The position numbers were made by a program, and so were the translations under genes. A DNA stretch of 41,978 nucleotides from Chloroflexota bacterium (GTDB lineage Bacteria; Chloroflexota; Anaerolineae; Promineifilales; Promineifilaceae), in NCBI GenBank assembly GCA_022616275.1, contig JAKEFB010000058.1:1-41978 (forward strand), read 5' to 3'. Shown piece after piece: positions 16,020-26,260 of the stretch (positions within the stretch are counted from its first letter, which is position 1; every line of letters begins with the position of its first letter). The notes under the pieces are model-generated. The model made no database searches and was not told the origin of the DNA. It saw only the letters and a list, made by a program, of their open reading frames with translations.

Positions 16020-18095
16020 ATGAAAAAGAGAAGTCTGTCTATTCTTGTCCTGATCTTTGTCGTCCTTATGTTAACTTCTTGCGGCCGGGCCGATCCGCCG
16101 GCCAACGTCGAGGAGATTGGGGGAACGACGCGAGAGACAACGACTGCCCCTGAAGAAGAAGAATCACCGGAGGAAACTGTGGCCCAATCATATGCGGGTA
16201 GAGTCCCGGCCCCGGAATTTCCGGCCGGCCTGGACTGGCTCAATAGCGACCGCCCCCTGACCCTGGCCGACCTGCGCGGCAAGGTCGTCCTGCTGGATTT
16301 CTGGACGTACGGCTGCATTAACTGCATGCACATCATCCCTGAGCTGAAACGGCTGGAAGAAAAGTACGCCGACGAGCTGGTGGTCATTGGCGTCCACTCG
16401 GCCAAGTTTGAAAATGAGGGGGAAACAGACAATATTCGCCGCATTATCCTGCGCTACGAGCTGGAGCACCCGGTCATTAACGATAAAGATTTCGAGGTCT
16501 GGAACCAGTACGGGGCGCGCGCCTGGCCGACCCTGGTGCTGATTGATCCGGACGGCAAGGTGCTGGGCTTCCATTCCGGCGAAGGGATTTACGAGCCGTT
16601 TGACCATATCATCGGCTTGATGATTGCCGAGTTTGACGCCCAGGGCAAGATTGACCGCACGCCGCTCGACCTGCGGCTGGAACAGGAGGGCCAGGCGGAT
16701 TCGCCGCTGCGCTTCCCGGGCAAAATCCTGGCCGACGCCGCCCACAGTCGCCTCTTTATTGCCGATTCCAATCACAACCGCCTGGTCATCACCGACCTGG
16801 AGGGCAACGTCCTGGAAGTGATTGGCGACGGCCGGCCCCGGCTGGAGGACGGCGACTATGAAACGGCCAGCTTTTTCCGCCCCCAGGGGCTGACGCTGGC
16901 CGACGAAAACACGCTCTACGTGGCCGACACAGAAAACCACGCCATCCGCAAGGTGGACCTGGCGGCGCGCCAGGTGGAAACGGTGGCCGGCGTCGGCCGG
17001 CAGATTTACATGGAGGTCCCAACGGCCCAGGCCAAGACCTACGGGCTGAACTCGCCCTGGGACGTGCTCTATCACGACGGGTTTGTCTACATTGCCATGG
17101 CCGGGCAGCACCAGGTCTGGGCTTACGACGTGGCGGCCGGGACGATATTGCTCCACGCCGGCTCCGGCCGGGAGGAGCTGCGCGACGGCGGGTTGACGCA
17201 AGGTGGGCTGAACCAGCCCAGCGGCCTGGCGACCGACGGGACGGTGCTGTACATCGCCGACAGCGAGGCCAGCGCCATCCGCACGGCCGACCTGGATCCG
17301 GATGGGGAACTGAAGACCATCGTCGGCACAGGGCTGTTCGATTTCGGCGACGTGGACGGCGTGGGCAACGAGGTCCGCCTGCAACACCCGTTAGGGGTGG
17401 TCTACCACGAGGGGTTGCTGTACGTGGCCGATACGTACAACAGCAAAATCAAAATCGTGAACCCGGAAACGCAGGAGAGCACGACTTTCCTGGGCGGCGA
17501 CGAGGCGGGCTGGCGTGATGGCCAGGATCCGCTCTTTGACGAACCGGGCGGCTTGAGCCTGGGCGACGGCCGGTTGTACGTGGCCGACACGAACAACCAC
17601 GCCATCCGGGTGGTTGACCTGGAGAACGAAGAAGTGACGACGCTGGTGCTGGTAGACACGCAGGGGTTGTTGACCCGCCAGCCGGCCGGGGAGGAGTATA
17701 ACGGCAAGATCGTCACACTGGAACCGCAGACGGTGGCGGCCGGCGAGGGCATGGTGCGGCTGGAGGTCACGCTGCCGGCCGGCTACAAGGTCAACGACCG
17801 GGCGCCTTTCTCGATGAAGTGGAGTAGTGAGGATGGGCTGGTCGCCTTTGATACGGCCGAGGCCAACCGGACGATTGCCAAACCGACGTTCCCGCTCTCC
17901 TTCCCGGCCACGTTTAGCCAGGGCCAGGACGAGTTGACGGCCGACCTGGTGATCTATTACTGCGAAGCCGAGGCCCAGGCGCTGTGCTTCATCGAGCTGG
18001 TCCGGTTGGTGGCGCCGTTGACGGTGGCGGCCGGGGGTGAGGATACGGTGATCGTCGGCCATGCGATTGAGGTACCGGCCGGGGTTACGCCGTAA
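16020..18095 (+). CDS. Thioredoxin-like / NHL-repeat lipoprotein
   Basis: 691 residues. A signal peptide ends at lipobox LMLTSC (Cys 21), then an acidic linker. The thioredoxin-like domain (about 62-205) carries WTYGCINC (Cys 99 and 102), the active-site style of NHLRC2-type proteins, with a cis-Pro in ARAWPTLVLID. About six NHL beta-propeller blades follow (e.g. LFIADSNHNRLVI, LYVADTENHAIRKV, LYVADTNNHAIRVV). A C-terminal beta domain (about 570-691) ends VPAGVTP. Exported, probably membrane-attached; redox or scaffold role inferred. A degenerate second copy of its C-terminus lies at 19595-19679. Confidence 0.85.
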   Translation: MKKRSLSILVLIFVVLMLTSCGRADPPANVEEIGGTTRETTTAPEEEESPEETVAQSYAGRVPAPEFPAGLDWLNSDRPLTLADLRGKVVLLDFWTYGCINCMHIIPELKRLEEKYADELVVIGVHSAKFENEGETDNIRRIILRYELEHPVINDKDFEVWNQYGARAWPTLVLIDPDGKVLGFHSGEGIYEPFDHIIGLMIAEFDAQGKIDRTPLDLRLEQEGQADSPLRFPGKILADAAHSRLFIADSNHNRLVITDLEGNVLEVIGDGRPRLEDGDYETASFFRPQGLTLADENTLYVADTENHAIRKVDLAARQVETVAGVGRQIYMEVPTAQAKTYGLNSPWDVLYHDGFVYIAMAGQHQVWAYDVAAGTILLHAGSGREELRDGGLTQGGLNQPSGLATDGTVLYIADSEASAIRTADLDPDGELKTIVGTGLFDFGDVDGVGNEVRLQHPLGVVYHEGLLYVADTYNSKIKIVNPETQESTTFLGGDEAGWRDGQDPLFDEPGGLSLGDGRLYVADTNNHAIRVVDLENEEVTTLVLVDTQGLLTRQPAGEEYNGKIVTLEPQTVAAGEGMVRLEVTLPAGYKVNDRAPFSMKWSSEDGLVAFDTAEANRTIAKPTFPLSFPATFSQGQDELTADLVIYYCEAEAQALCFIELVRLVAPLTVAAGGEDTVIVGHAIEVPAGVTP

Positions 18096-18128
18096 ATTAA
18101 CCGCGGAGACGCGGAGAACGCGGAGAGG

Positions 18129-18251
18129 AGTAAGGCTTTCTCCTCCGCCGATCAGTTAGCTGATGAGTTGGCTGCTCTGATTACTGCTGATATACCGGTG
18201 TTATCGGACTACGCCGTGAGCCGCGCTGGCATTTACGAAGATCATCCATAA
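18129..18251 (+). pseudogene. Truncated C-terminal remnant of an unknown gene
   Basis: An open stretch without a usable start encodes about 40 residues ending SDYAVSRAGIYEDHP and a TAA that overlaps the acetyltransferase ATG (TAATG). The coherent protein-like end and the missing N-terminus suggest a gene truncated at its 5' side, right after the thioredoxin/NHL gene and a short CGCGGAGA repeat (18101-18128). I cannot name the family with confidence. Confidence 0.45.
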
Positions 18252-18733
18252 TGACCAACGCCAGGAAGCTACAAATCCACATACGGCCGGCAACGGTGGA
18301 CGATGTGCCGGTTTTGGCGGAGCTGCGCTACCGCTTTCGCAGCGAGATGGGGGCGCCGAACGAGGGGCGGGAAGCGTTTGTGGGCCGGGTGTCGGCCTGG
18401 TTGGGGGAGCGGCTGGATGGGAGGTTGTGGCGGGCCTGGGTGGCGGTGGCTGAGGACGGCCGGGTGGTAGGGCATGCCTTCGCCCAACTCATCGAAAAGA
18501 TCCCCAATCCAGTCCCGGAGGCCGAGTATATTCTTTACATCACCAACGTCTACGTGCTGCCGGAGCTGCGCAACCAGGGGATTGGCGGGCAACTACTGGA
18601 AGCGGCGCTGGCTGCCTGGCCGGAGAAAGAGAAGGAAAGCGCCATCCTCTGGCCGTCCGAAGAAAGCGTTAGCCTTTACCAGCGCCACGGCTTTGCCCGG
18701 CCCAGGCGGTTGTTGGAAAGGACTGAGGACTGA
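18251..18733 (+). CDS. GNAT-family N-acetyltransferase
   Basis: A 160-residue protein. It starts with IRPATVDDVPVLAELRYRF and has the acetyl-CoA-binding motif A within VYVLPELRNQGIGGQLLEAAL, then the motif B segment LYQRHGFARP. It acetylates an amine substrate that cannot be told. The ATG overlaps the stop of the preceding remnant reading frame. The C-terminal residues (RTED) and the stop are encoded by the first units of a GACTGAG tandem array, so the end is recent. Confidence 0.88.
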   Translation: MTNARKLQIHIRPATVDDVPVLAELRYRFRSEMGAPNEGREAFVGRVSAWLGERLDGRLWRAWVAVAEDGRVVGHAFAQLIEKIPNPVPEAEYILYITNVYVLPELRNQGIGGQLLEAALAAWPEKEKESAILWPSEESVSLYQRHGFARPRRLLERTED

Positions 18734-18780
18734 GGACTGAGGACTGAGTGGGCGAGTAGGCGAGTAGGCGAGTAGGCGAG
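18721..18780. repeat. Four GACTGAG heptamers followed by four (T)GGGCGAG/TAGGCGAG octamers
   Basis: GACTGAG is repeated exactly four times (18721-18748), then TGGGCGAG and three TAGGCGAG units (18749-18780). The acetyltransferase stop (18731-18733) lies in the second heptamer. After the array comes TGGCGACCAAAGGTCGCT, a short palindrome also found in diverged form at 24658-24675. Confidence 0.85.
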
Positions 18781-18839
18781 TGGCGACCAAAGGTCGCTGC
18801 AAGTAACTTGCCCCTTACCCGGGTGGCCGTGATCGGTAG

Positions 18840-19529
18840 TTACTCCTCTTCTTCTGCCGCCTGCCTTAACTCGCCCATTAAAGCGCGGAGTAAGAATCCC
18901 ATCTCATTTTGGACCGCGTCCTCCTCGGCCAGGTAACTCGAAAATGGATGCCGCTCCGTCTAATTCCTCATCACTATACAGTCCCAGGAACAGGTCGCCG
19001 GTGAACAGGGCGCCCACACCCTTTTCCCAGGCCTCGTCGGCCTTTTTGGTGAGAAAGGAAGTTAAACCGGGAACCTCGCCTAGCTGCTGAGCCATCTTCG
19101 CCGTCGCGCCACTTTGTTCCAGTCGCTCTTTTAAGGCCAGGATGTTGTCCTGCTCCCTCCCCGCTTCGGAACCGTCCTCCAGGCTGTCAAAAATTTCGGC
19201 CGACGTCTCGAACAGGCTAAAGCCGGCAAAGACACTTTTAACGACTAAAGCCTGGATCAGGCCGATGGGCGCCCATGCGCCAGGATCGTCGGGGGCTCGT
19301 TGCAGGAACAAGTGCAGTGCAGCCACTTCGGCTACCTGGCGGTGCCTACCCTTCCGCTTCAGACGAGCGCGCAGGCTGTCCAGGGCGTCAAATATTTCAT
19401 CGCGGGATTCCGGCGTGATAAGCTCGCCAGCAATTTCAACGACAAGCTCGAGGTTGGCAAGTGCGCCTGCTCTATTTCCTGTTGGCGCTGGCGTTTTAAC
19501 TCTTGGCGCGATAGCTTTTTCTTAGCCAT
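18840..19529 (-). pseudogene. Frameshifted gene of unknown function (two frameshifts)
   Basis: Three reading frames join into one plausible protein of about 230 residues. It starts MAKKKLSRQELKRQRQQEIE at ATG 19529, shifts frame near 19448 into LELVVEIAGELITPESRDEIFD, continues through ALHLFLQRAPDDPGAWAPIGL and LTSFLTKKADEAW, then shifts again near 18942 into SSYLAEEDAVQNEMGFLLRALMGELRQ, ending in EEEE and a TAA at 18840. The middle part alone is open as 18904-19326. The product is helical and soluble; no family recognised. The frameshifts are either decay or assembly errors. Confidence 0.6.
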
Positions 19530-19594
19530 TTCAACTCTTGACCTCAATACCCTACTCCAGATTGATAAGTCCAATTATACTTTAGGGGGAGATT

Positions 19595-19679
19595 ACCCAG
19601 CCACCACTGGAGGTAGCAACTGGCAGCGAGGACACCGTAATCCTCAACCATACCATTAAAGTACCGGCCAGGGTTTCTT
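19595..19679 (+). pseudogene. Degenerate copy of the thioredoxin/NHL protein C-terminus
   Basis: In frame, this stretch reads PPLEVATGSEDTVILNHTIKVPARVS then stop. The end of the gene at 16020-18095 reads APLTVAAGGEDTVIVGHAIEVPAGVTP then stop. The match is close at protein level, yet there is no open frame upstream, so it is the leftover 3' end of a second, deleted paralog. It marks a recombination or deletion border at the left edge of the restriction-modification island. Confidence 0.7.
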
Positions 19680-19706
19680 GACTAGAGGCTTACTATGCGC
19701 TATAAT
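19678..19706 (+). promoter_or_regulatory. Strong sigma70-type promoter of the antitoxin gene
   Basis: TTGACT (19678-19683) and TATAAT (19701-19706) are separated by exactly 17 bases. The initiation point would be near 19713, about 30 bases before the antitoxin ATG. This is the clearest consensus promoter in the window. Confidence 0.75.
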
Positions 19707-19722
19707 AGCTATATTAGCTAAT
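19706..19722. promoter_or_regulatory. Operator-like TAGCTA palindromes
   Basis: Two TAGCTA hexamers (19706-19711 and 19715-19720) lie right after the -10 box; the second is the core of the 10-bp palindrome ATTAGCTAAT (19713-19722). Antitoxins of the Phd/YefM family are known to bind short palindromes over their own promoters, so autorepression is a reasonable inference. Confidence 0.5.
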
Positions 19723-19741
19723 ACGGCCAAGATATAAAGTT

Positions 19742-19993
19742 ATGAAGACAAGAACTATTCCTTCAACGCAGGCCCAGAATAATTTCGGCCGCATAATAGA
19801 CGATGTTGTGCAAAACAACAGCAGGTATATCGTTATGCGTCGCACTACTCCCCAAGTCATCATATTGAGTTTAGTAGATTTTGAGTCGCTATTACGTGAT
19901 GAAACTGCGCGAACTCAGATAGGCAACTTGATTCGCGAATTAAGTCCAGACTACAATCTTGGCACAGCAGTTTCGCTCGGAAACAATGAATAG
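19742..19993 (+). CDS. Phd/YefM-family antitoxin, without a visible toxin
   Basis: An 83-residue protein with the family N-terminus TIPSTQAQNNFGRIIDDVVQNNSRYIVMRRTTPQVIILSLVDFESLL, which forms the DNA-binding dimer. The C-terminal tail (about 55-83) would bind a toxin, but none of the usual Doc, YoeB or PIN toxins follows; instead a DNA methyltransferase starts 17 bases later. It has its own promoter and operator-like site. It may be an orphan antitoxin or may have been recruited to control the methyltransferase. Confidence 0.85.
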   Translation: MKTRTIPSTQAQNNFGRIIDDVVQNNSRYIVMRRTTPQVIILSLVDFESLLRDETARTQIGNLIRELSPDYNLGTAVSLGNNE

Positions 19994-20010
19994 GCAACAG
20001 TTGTTAAGTA

Positions 20011-20907
20011 ATGAGTAATTTGGAGAACTCACCAGTGGCTTCAGATAAAAAGCAATGGCTCGACTCAATTTTGCTGGGGGACGCCTGCAAGGTCTTAACT
20101 GAATTGCCGGATCTCTCAGTACACTGCATTGTAACAAGCCCTCCTTATTACCAACAGCGAGACTACAGTACTCCAGTTCAAATCGGCAATGAAAACAGTC
20201 CGGAAGAGTACATCGGTAATCTTCGTCGTGTCTTTATTCAATGCTTTCGTGTGCTGAGAGAGGACGGTACGTTTTGGCTAAACCTGGGAGATAAATATCA
20301 GGATGGGGCATTATTGGGAATGCCCTGGAGAATAGCGCTAACTCTCAAAGACGATGGTTGGTTCCTCCGGTCAGATATAATATGGCACAAACCTAACGCA
20401 ATGCCATCTTCTGTCAAGAATAGACCTACCACTGGTCACGAATACATATTCTTGTTTTCCAAAGGCAAGACCTATCACTATGACATTGATGCGGTAAGAG
20501 AACCACACGTTACCTTTACACCTCAAAGCCGGATGAGAGGTGGACGCAACCACTTTGGTAAGACAAATGGAACACCAGAAGAGGGTAAAAATAAGGGCAA
20601 TTCAAATCTACACAATGGCAGATGGGATCAAGCTTTTCATCCTAAAGGTAGAAATAGACGTACTGTCTGGGAAATTGCTCTTTCCAAATTCAGAGACGCC
20701 CATTTTGCCGTCTTTCCAGAAAAGCTCGTAGAGTTGTGTGTTCTAGCTGGCTGCCCCGAAAATGGTATCGTCCTCGATCCGTTTGTTGGTAGTGGAACAA
20801 CGGCCGTAGTTGCCCAACGCCTTGGTCGGCACTATGTAGGGATTGACAGTAATCCGAAATATTGCAATATGGCAAAAGAACGGGTGCTACAACCAACATT
20901 GCTTTAG
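20011..20907 (+). CDS. Type II DNA methyltransferase, beta class (N4-cytosine or N6-adenine)
   Basis: 298 residues. Motif IV, TSPPYYQQRDY, is near the N-terminus (SPPY at 43-46), and motif I, DPFVGSGTTAVVAQ, near the C-terminus, followed by YVGIDSNPKY. This order defines the beta class, and the SPPY variant is frequent among N4-cytosine enzymes. A variable stretch rich in Gly and Asn (about 170-210) should be the target-recognition region. Base composition is clearly more AT-rich than the flanks. It converges on the probable endonuclease, and their stop codons overlap (TAG at 20905 against TAA on the other strand at 20906). Confidence 0.9.
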   Translation: MSNLENSPVASDKKQWLDSILLGDACKVLTELPDLSVHCIVTSPPYYQQRDYSTPVQIGNENSPEEYIGNLRRVFIQCFRVLREDGTFWLNLGDKYQDGALLGMPWRIALTLKDDGWFLRSDIIWHKPNAMPSSVKNRPTTGHEYIFLFSKGKTYHYDIDAVREPHVTFTPQSRMRGGRNHFGKTNGTPEEGKNKGNSNLHNGRWDQAFHPKGRNRRTVWEIALSKFRDAHFAVFPEKLVELCVLAGCPENGIVLDPFVGSGTTAVVAQRLGRHYVGIDSNPKYCNMAKERVLQPTLL

Positions 20908-21788
20908 CCTACTGCTATTTGCCTGAACAATGGCAACAACCCTTCTAGTTTTTCAGCAAGCACTGGCTCAATGGCTGCAACTTGATTTGGATTCGCCTGT
21001 ATATGGATATAGAGTTCCGATTTGAGAGTGTCCAGATCGCCTGACCACGATTCCGCAATAATAATGGGAATGCATGTGTAGCCATGCTCAGTAGCGACAA
21101 GAATAGATTTATAAATATCGCGCGTAAACAACAGTGCATGCCCTCCCCCCATCGTTTCACGGGTTTTTACTGGCAGAAGAATTACTCCCCCTCCTCCAAC
21201 TATCTGTACATCGTAAGTTTCATCATGAATTCTGGCTTCCTTTGTGCTCACTGTTAAGAACAGCCCGTACTTCGTTATTAGTTTCTCCAGGCTACGCCTC
21301 ACCAAGTCTTCAAACAGTGTACCTTTGAGGGAACGTCGGCTACCCTCAAGTCGAGCTAACATTACTTCTGATACGGCCGGCCACTCCCAACTTTCGGGTT
21401 GTGGAAAAAGGGGTGCAACAAATTTACGGATCTCGTTCAACAGGTAGGTTTTTCTCTGAACGATAGTCCTACCCGGAACACCCCTCAAAAGTGGTTGGAG
21501 TCGTTGCGTGGCTGCATCTCGCAGTAACCATGCCAGAAAAAACCACTTTGCTTTTGAATTGTCATAAGGACGTAGCAAGCCATCATATAGAATAACATCC
21601 GCCGGCCGGTTCAAGTAGCTTGAAATGGTTTGCGCGGCTCTTTCATCGGATGGATCTTGAATGAAATCGAGGACGGTTCGATAGCCTTGTTCTTGCAAAA
21701 AAGAAACGAAGTCCTCGTAGAAGCGTTTGTTCTCTTGGACGATTGCCACTAATTCTTGTAGTCGCAGGTTATGTATGACGAAATCCAC
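20904..21788 (-). CDS. Probable type II restriction endonuclease
   Basis: 294 residues from GTG 21788, with GAGG eight bases upstream. No full family match is recognised, but the middle looks like a PD-(D/E)XK nuclease: GTLFEDLVRRSLEKL (Glu 160), then TYDVQ (Asp 193) and the strand VILLPVKTRET (Lys 208), followed by a beta-alpha region LLFTRDIYKSILVATEHGY. Position 206 is Pro where Asp or Glu is usual, so the acidic residue may come from Glu 211 or elsewhere. The tail-to-tail overlap with the methyltransferase and shared low GC support a restriction-modification pair. Cleavage site unknown. Confidence 0.7.
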   Translation of the reverse strand: MDFVIHNLRLQELVAIVQENKRFYEDFVSFLQEQGYRTVLDFIQDPSDERAAQTISSYLNRPADVILYDGLLRPYDNSKAKWFFLAWLLRDAATQRLQPLLRGVPGRTIVQRKTYLLNEIRKFVAPLFPQPESWEWPAVSEVMLARLEGSRRSLKGTLFEDLVRRSLEKLITKYGLFLTVSTKEARIHDETYDVQIVGGGGVILLPVKTRETMGGGHALLFTRDIYKSILVATEHGYTCIPIIIAESWSGDLDTLKSELYIHIQANPNQVAAIEPVLAEKLEGLLPLFRQIAVG

Positions 21789-21824
21789 CTGCTTAACCTC
21801 GTTGAATAGACATTCTGTTTACAA

Positions 21825-22628
21825 TTATTCGCGGTCACCCCGGCCGCCACTCTCCTGCGTCAAGCGGTGGGCCAGGAGGATGGGGATGGTGGTCAGGGCG
21901 ATGACGAAGATGGCGACGACGTTGGTCACCGGCCGCTGGCGCGGACGGGCCAACTGGCTAAATATCCAGATGGGCAGGGTTTGCTGCTGGCCGGCGGTAA
22001 AGGTGGTGACGATAACCTCGTCGAAGGAGAGGGTAAAAGCCAGCATCCCGCCGGCCAGGAGGGCGGTGGCCAGCTCGGGCAAGATAATGTAGCGGAAGGT
22101 CTGGAAACCGTTGGCCCCCAGGTCCATCGAGGCTTCCATTTGGGAGCGGCCCATGCGCCGGAAGCGGGCCAGGACGTTGTTGTAGACGGTCACGACGCAG
22201 AAGGTGGCGTGGCCGATGACGATGGTCCAGAAGCTAAAGGGGATGTCCAGCAGGCCGACGGCCGAGCGCAGAGCAATGCCGGTGACAATGCCAGGCAGGG
22301 CAATGGGTAGGACCAGCAAGAAGGAGATGGCTTCCCGGCCGAAGAATTTGCTGCGGTAGACGGCCGCGGCGGCCAGACTGCCCAGGATCAGGGCCGCCGT
22401 CGTGGAGATGAGGGCTACACGAACCGACAGGAACAGCGCCTCCCACAGGTCCTCCCGTCCCCAGGTGACGCCAAACCAACGCAAGGTCAGGCCGGGCAGC
22501 GGGAAGCTAAAGCTGGCTTCGTCGGTGGTAAAGGCGTAGAGGAGGATAAGCCAGACCGGCACGTGCAAAAAGAGCAGCGCGCCGGCGGCGGCCGCTTTCA
22601 ACGAGAAAGGGGCTTTCTCAGAGCGCAT
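21825..22628 (-). CDS. ABC transporter permease, PotC/YdcV type
   Basis: A 267-residue protein with six predicted membrane helices and the EAA-loop motif near [23 protein letters not shown]. It matches the second permease of polyamine importers (PotC, YdcV). It overlaps the stop of the first permease by 11 bases, so translation is coupled. It is the last gene of the five-gene transporter operon; no hairpin terminator separates it from the endonuclease gene 36 bases downstream on the same strand. Confidence 0.92.
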   Translation of the reverse strand: MRSEKAPFSLKAAAAGALLFLHVPVWLILLYAFTTDEASFSFPLPGLTLRWFGVTWGREDLWEALFLSVRVALISTTAALILGSLAAAAVYRSKFFGREAISFLLVLPIALPGIVTGIALRSAVGLLDIPFSFWTIVIGHATFCVVTVYNNVLARFRRMGRSQMEASMDLGANGFQTFRYIILPELATALLAGGMLAFTLSFDEVIVTTFTAGQQQTLPIWIFSQLARPRQRPVTNVVAIFVIALTTIPILLAHRLTQESGGRGDRE

Positions 22629-23583
22629 CGAAGGCCCCCAATTTCCTGGCCCCCAATAAATAGAAGGTCATGATGACAATCGGGACGACGGTGATGGCTG
22701 CAGCCAGGGGAATGTTGCCGGACGTGCCCTGGTGGGAAAGCACCGCCTGGCCGATAAAGAAGCTGGAATTGCCCAACGTGGTCGGGACGATAAAGTCGCC
22801 CAACGTCAGGGAGAAGGTAAAGATAGAGCCGGCCACCACTCCCGGCAAGGCCAGGGGGAGGGTAACGTAGCGGAAGGTGTGGGCCGGGCGGCCGCCCAGG
22901 TCACCGGAGGCCTCTAATACAGAACGAGGCACACGCTCCAGGGCAGCCTGGATGGGCAGGATCATGTAGGGCAGCCAGATGTAGACGAAGACGAGGAACA
23001 TCCCCAGGAAGGAGACGGTCAAGGACGGGCCGCCAATGACCGGCAACTGCAGGACCGCCTCCAGGGCGCCGGCCAGGCCCAGCTTGCCGATAAACCAGCT
23101 TAAAATCCCTTCCTTGGCCAGGATCAGGCGCCAGGAGTAAACGCGGATGATATAGCTGGACCAGAGGGGCATGAGGACGGCCAGGTAGAGCAAGGCTCTG
23201 GCCCGGCTGGCGGCGTAACGGGCCATATAGTAGGCCAGGGGGAAGGCAATGATGGCCGCCGCCAGGGTGACGGCCGCGGCCATGCCGGCCGTGCGGGTGA
23301 AGATGTCGAGGTTGGCCCGGGTAAAGAGCTGCCCGTACGTGGAGAGGGTAAAGTCGCGCACGACCTGGCCGGTGAAATCGTCCAGCCGGAAGAAGCTCTG
23401 GATGAGCAGGGTAAACAGCGCGCCCAGGTAGACGACGAGCATGTAAAGCAGGGGCGGCCCAAGGAGCAGGGCCAGCAGGAGTTTCGGCCGGCGGTACAGG
23501 AATGTGGACAAACGCTGCGCCAGGCCCCGTTTAGGCTGGGCCGCCGGCTGGCTGGCAGAAGGCAAAGAGGAGTTCGCTTCCAT
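22618..23583 (-). CDS. ABC transporter permease, PotB/YdcU type
   Basis: About 321 residues from ATG 23583 ([10 protein letters not shown]). After a 35-residue cytoplasmic head come six membrane segments and the EAA-loop [38 protein letters not shown] is typical of polyamine permeases. A longer frame upstream to 23799 overlaps the ATPase gene and is not needed. It starts 8 bases after the ATPase stop. Confidence 0.92.
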   Translation of the reverse strand: MEANSSLPSASQPAAQPKRGLAQRLSTFLYRRPKLLLALLLGPPLLYMLVVYLGALFTLLIQSFFRLDDFTGQVVRDFTLSTYGQLFTRANLDIFTRTAGMAAAVTLAAAIIAFPLAYYMARYAASRARALLYLAVLMPLWSSYIIRVYSWRLILAKEGILSWFIGKLGLAGALEAVLQLPVIGGPSLTVSFLGMFLVFVYIWLPYMILPIQAALERVPRSVLEASGDLGGRPAHTFRYVTLPLALPGVVAGSIFTFSLTLGDFIVPTTLGNSSFFIGQAVLSHQGTSGNIPLAAAITVVPIVIMTFYLLGARKLGAFDAL

Positions 23584-23591
23584 CCCTGGCC

Positions 23592-24629
23592 TCACCCGGC
23601 CGCGGCCGACACCGGCCGGTTGTAGCGGCAGTCCCACACCAGCCGGACCCGGCGGCCGCGCGCCCCCAGAACGTCCATCGAGGTAGTTTCCAGGTTCTGG
23701 GAGACGACGGTCAGGTCGCCGCCGCCATCCAGCTCGACCAGATAGCGAGTGTGCATGCCCAGATAGACCACGTCGCGGATCTGGCCATCGGCGGCGCACA
23801 GTCCCTCTTCTACGACGGTATCGGGCGGGCAGAGGCGGATCTTCTCCGGCCGGATGGCAAAGGTCTGGGGCGAGCCGGTGATGGCCTGGGCCAGCGCCCC
23901 GCCGATCAGGTTGGAAACGCCGACGAAGCCGGCGACGAAGGAGGTGGCCGGGTGCTCGTAGACTTCGGCCGGGCTGCCGATCTGCTCAATCCGGCCGAGG
24001 TTAAAGACGGCCAGCCGGTCACTCATCGTCAGCGCCTCTTCCTGGTCATGGGTGACGTAAATGAAGGTAATGCCGACCTTTTGCTGGATGGCCTTCAGCT
24101 CGATCTGCATTTGCTGGCGCAGTTTCAAGTCCAACGCGCCCAGCGGCTCGTCCAGCAGGAGGACGCGCGGCTGGTTGACCAGGGCGCGGGCCAGGGCCAC
24201 CCGCTGCCGCTGCCCGCCGGACAGTTGCGACGGCTTGCGGCCGCCCAGCCCCGGCAGGCGGACCAGTTCCAGCATCTCCGCTACCCGGCGCTGTCGCTCG
24301 GCTCTGGGCACCTTTTTAATCATCAGCCCATAACCGACGTTGTCGGCCACGGTCATGTGGGGAAAGAGGGCGTAATCTTGGAAGACGGTGTTGACTTCGC
24401 GTTCGTAGGGGGGTAGGCCGGAGACTTCCCGGCCGAACAGGGCAATGCCGCCGGCCGTCGGCCGGTCAAAGCCGGCGATCAGGCGCAGGCAGGTGGTCTT
24501 GCCCGAACCGGAGGGGCCAAGCAGCGAGAAGAACTCGCCATCATAGACCTCGAAGCTGACATCGTCAACAGCCCTGACCTCGCCGAAATAGCGGCTGACT
24601 TCGGAAAAGCGGACGGCAGGTGCGGTCAT
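23592..24629 (-). CDS. ABC transporter ATP-binding protein, PotA/YdcT type
   Basis: 345 residues. Walker A is GPSGSGKT (38-45), Q-loop VFQDYALFPH, signature LSGGQRQRVALARAL, Walker B VLLLDEPLGALD, then the switch histidine in YVTHDQEEAL. The C-terminal part (about 240-345) is a TOBE-type regulatory domain with FAIRPEKIRL. It energises import by the two permeases downstream. The start lies directly next to an inverted heptamer array (24631-24698). Confidence 0.95.
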   Translation of the reverse strand: MTAPAVRFSEVSRYFGEVRAVDDVSFEVYDGEFFSLLGPSGSGKTTCLRLIAGFDRPTAGGIALFGREVSGLPPYEREVNTVFQDYALFPHMTVADNVGYGLMIKKVPRAERQRRVAEMLELVRLPGLGGRKPSQLSGGQRQRVALARALVNQPRVLLLDEPLGALDLKLRQQMQIELKAIQQKVGITFIYVTHDQEEALTMSDRLAVFNLGRIEQIGSPAEVYEHPATSFVAGFVGVSNLIGGALAQAITGSPQTFAIRPEKIRLCPPDTVVEEGLCAADGQIRDVVYLGMHTRYLVELDGGGDLTVVSQNLETTSMDVLGARGRRVRLVWDCRYNRPVSAAAG

Positions 24630-24630
24630 G

Positions 24631-24698
24631 AGAGATTGAAGATTAGAGATTGGAGAGTGGCGACCAGAGGTTGCTCATTATCTCCAATCTCTACCCTC
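24631..24698. repeat. Inverted heptamer arrays between the ATPase and dehydrogenase genes
   Basis: AGAGATT, GAAGATT, AGAGATT and GGAGAGT (24631-24658) are followed by TTATCTC, CAATCTC and TACCCTC (24678-24698), their approximate reverse complement. In the loop lies GGCGACCAGAGGTTGC, a diverged copy of the palindrome at 18781-18798. Confidence 0.7.
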
Positions 24699-24699
24699 T

Positions 24700-26145
<1,446 letters not shown>

Positions 26146-26164
26146 GATCACCACCTCCGCATTG

Positions 26165-26260
26165 AGCCATCAGCTATCAGCTTTTAGCTATCAGTTGTCA
26201 GTTTTTGGCTGGCGGCTGATAGCTGATAGCCCTCAATCTAAAATCTAAAATCTAAAATCC
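26165..26260. repeat. Heptamer arrays AGCTATC/AGCTGAT and ATCTAAA
   Basis: Ten 7-bp units (AGCCATC, AGCTATC, AGCTTTT, AGCTATC, AGTTGTC and on to GGCTGAT, AGCTGAT, AGCCCTC; 26165-26234), in which the last units complement the first, are followed by three ATCTAAA units (26236-26256). The array fills the spacer between the solute-binding protein gene and the dehydrogenase gene and ends at the stop of the former. Confidence 0.8.
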
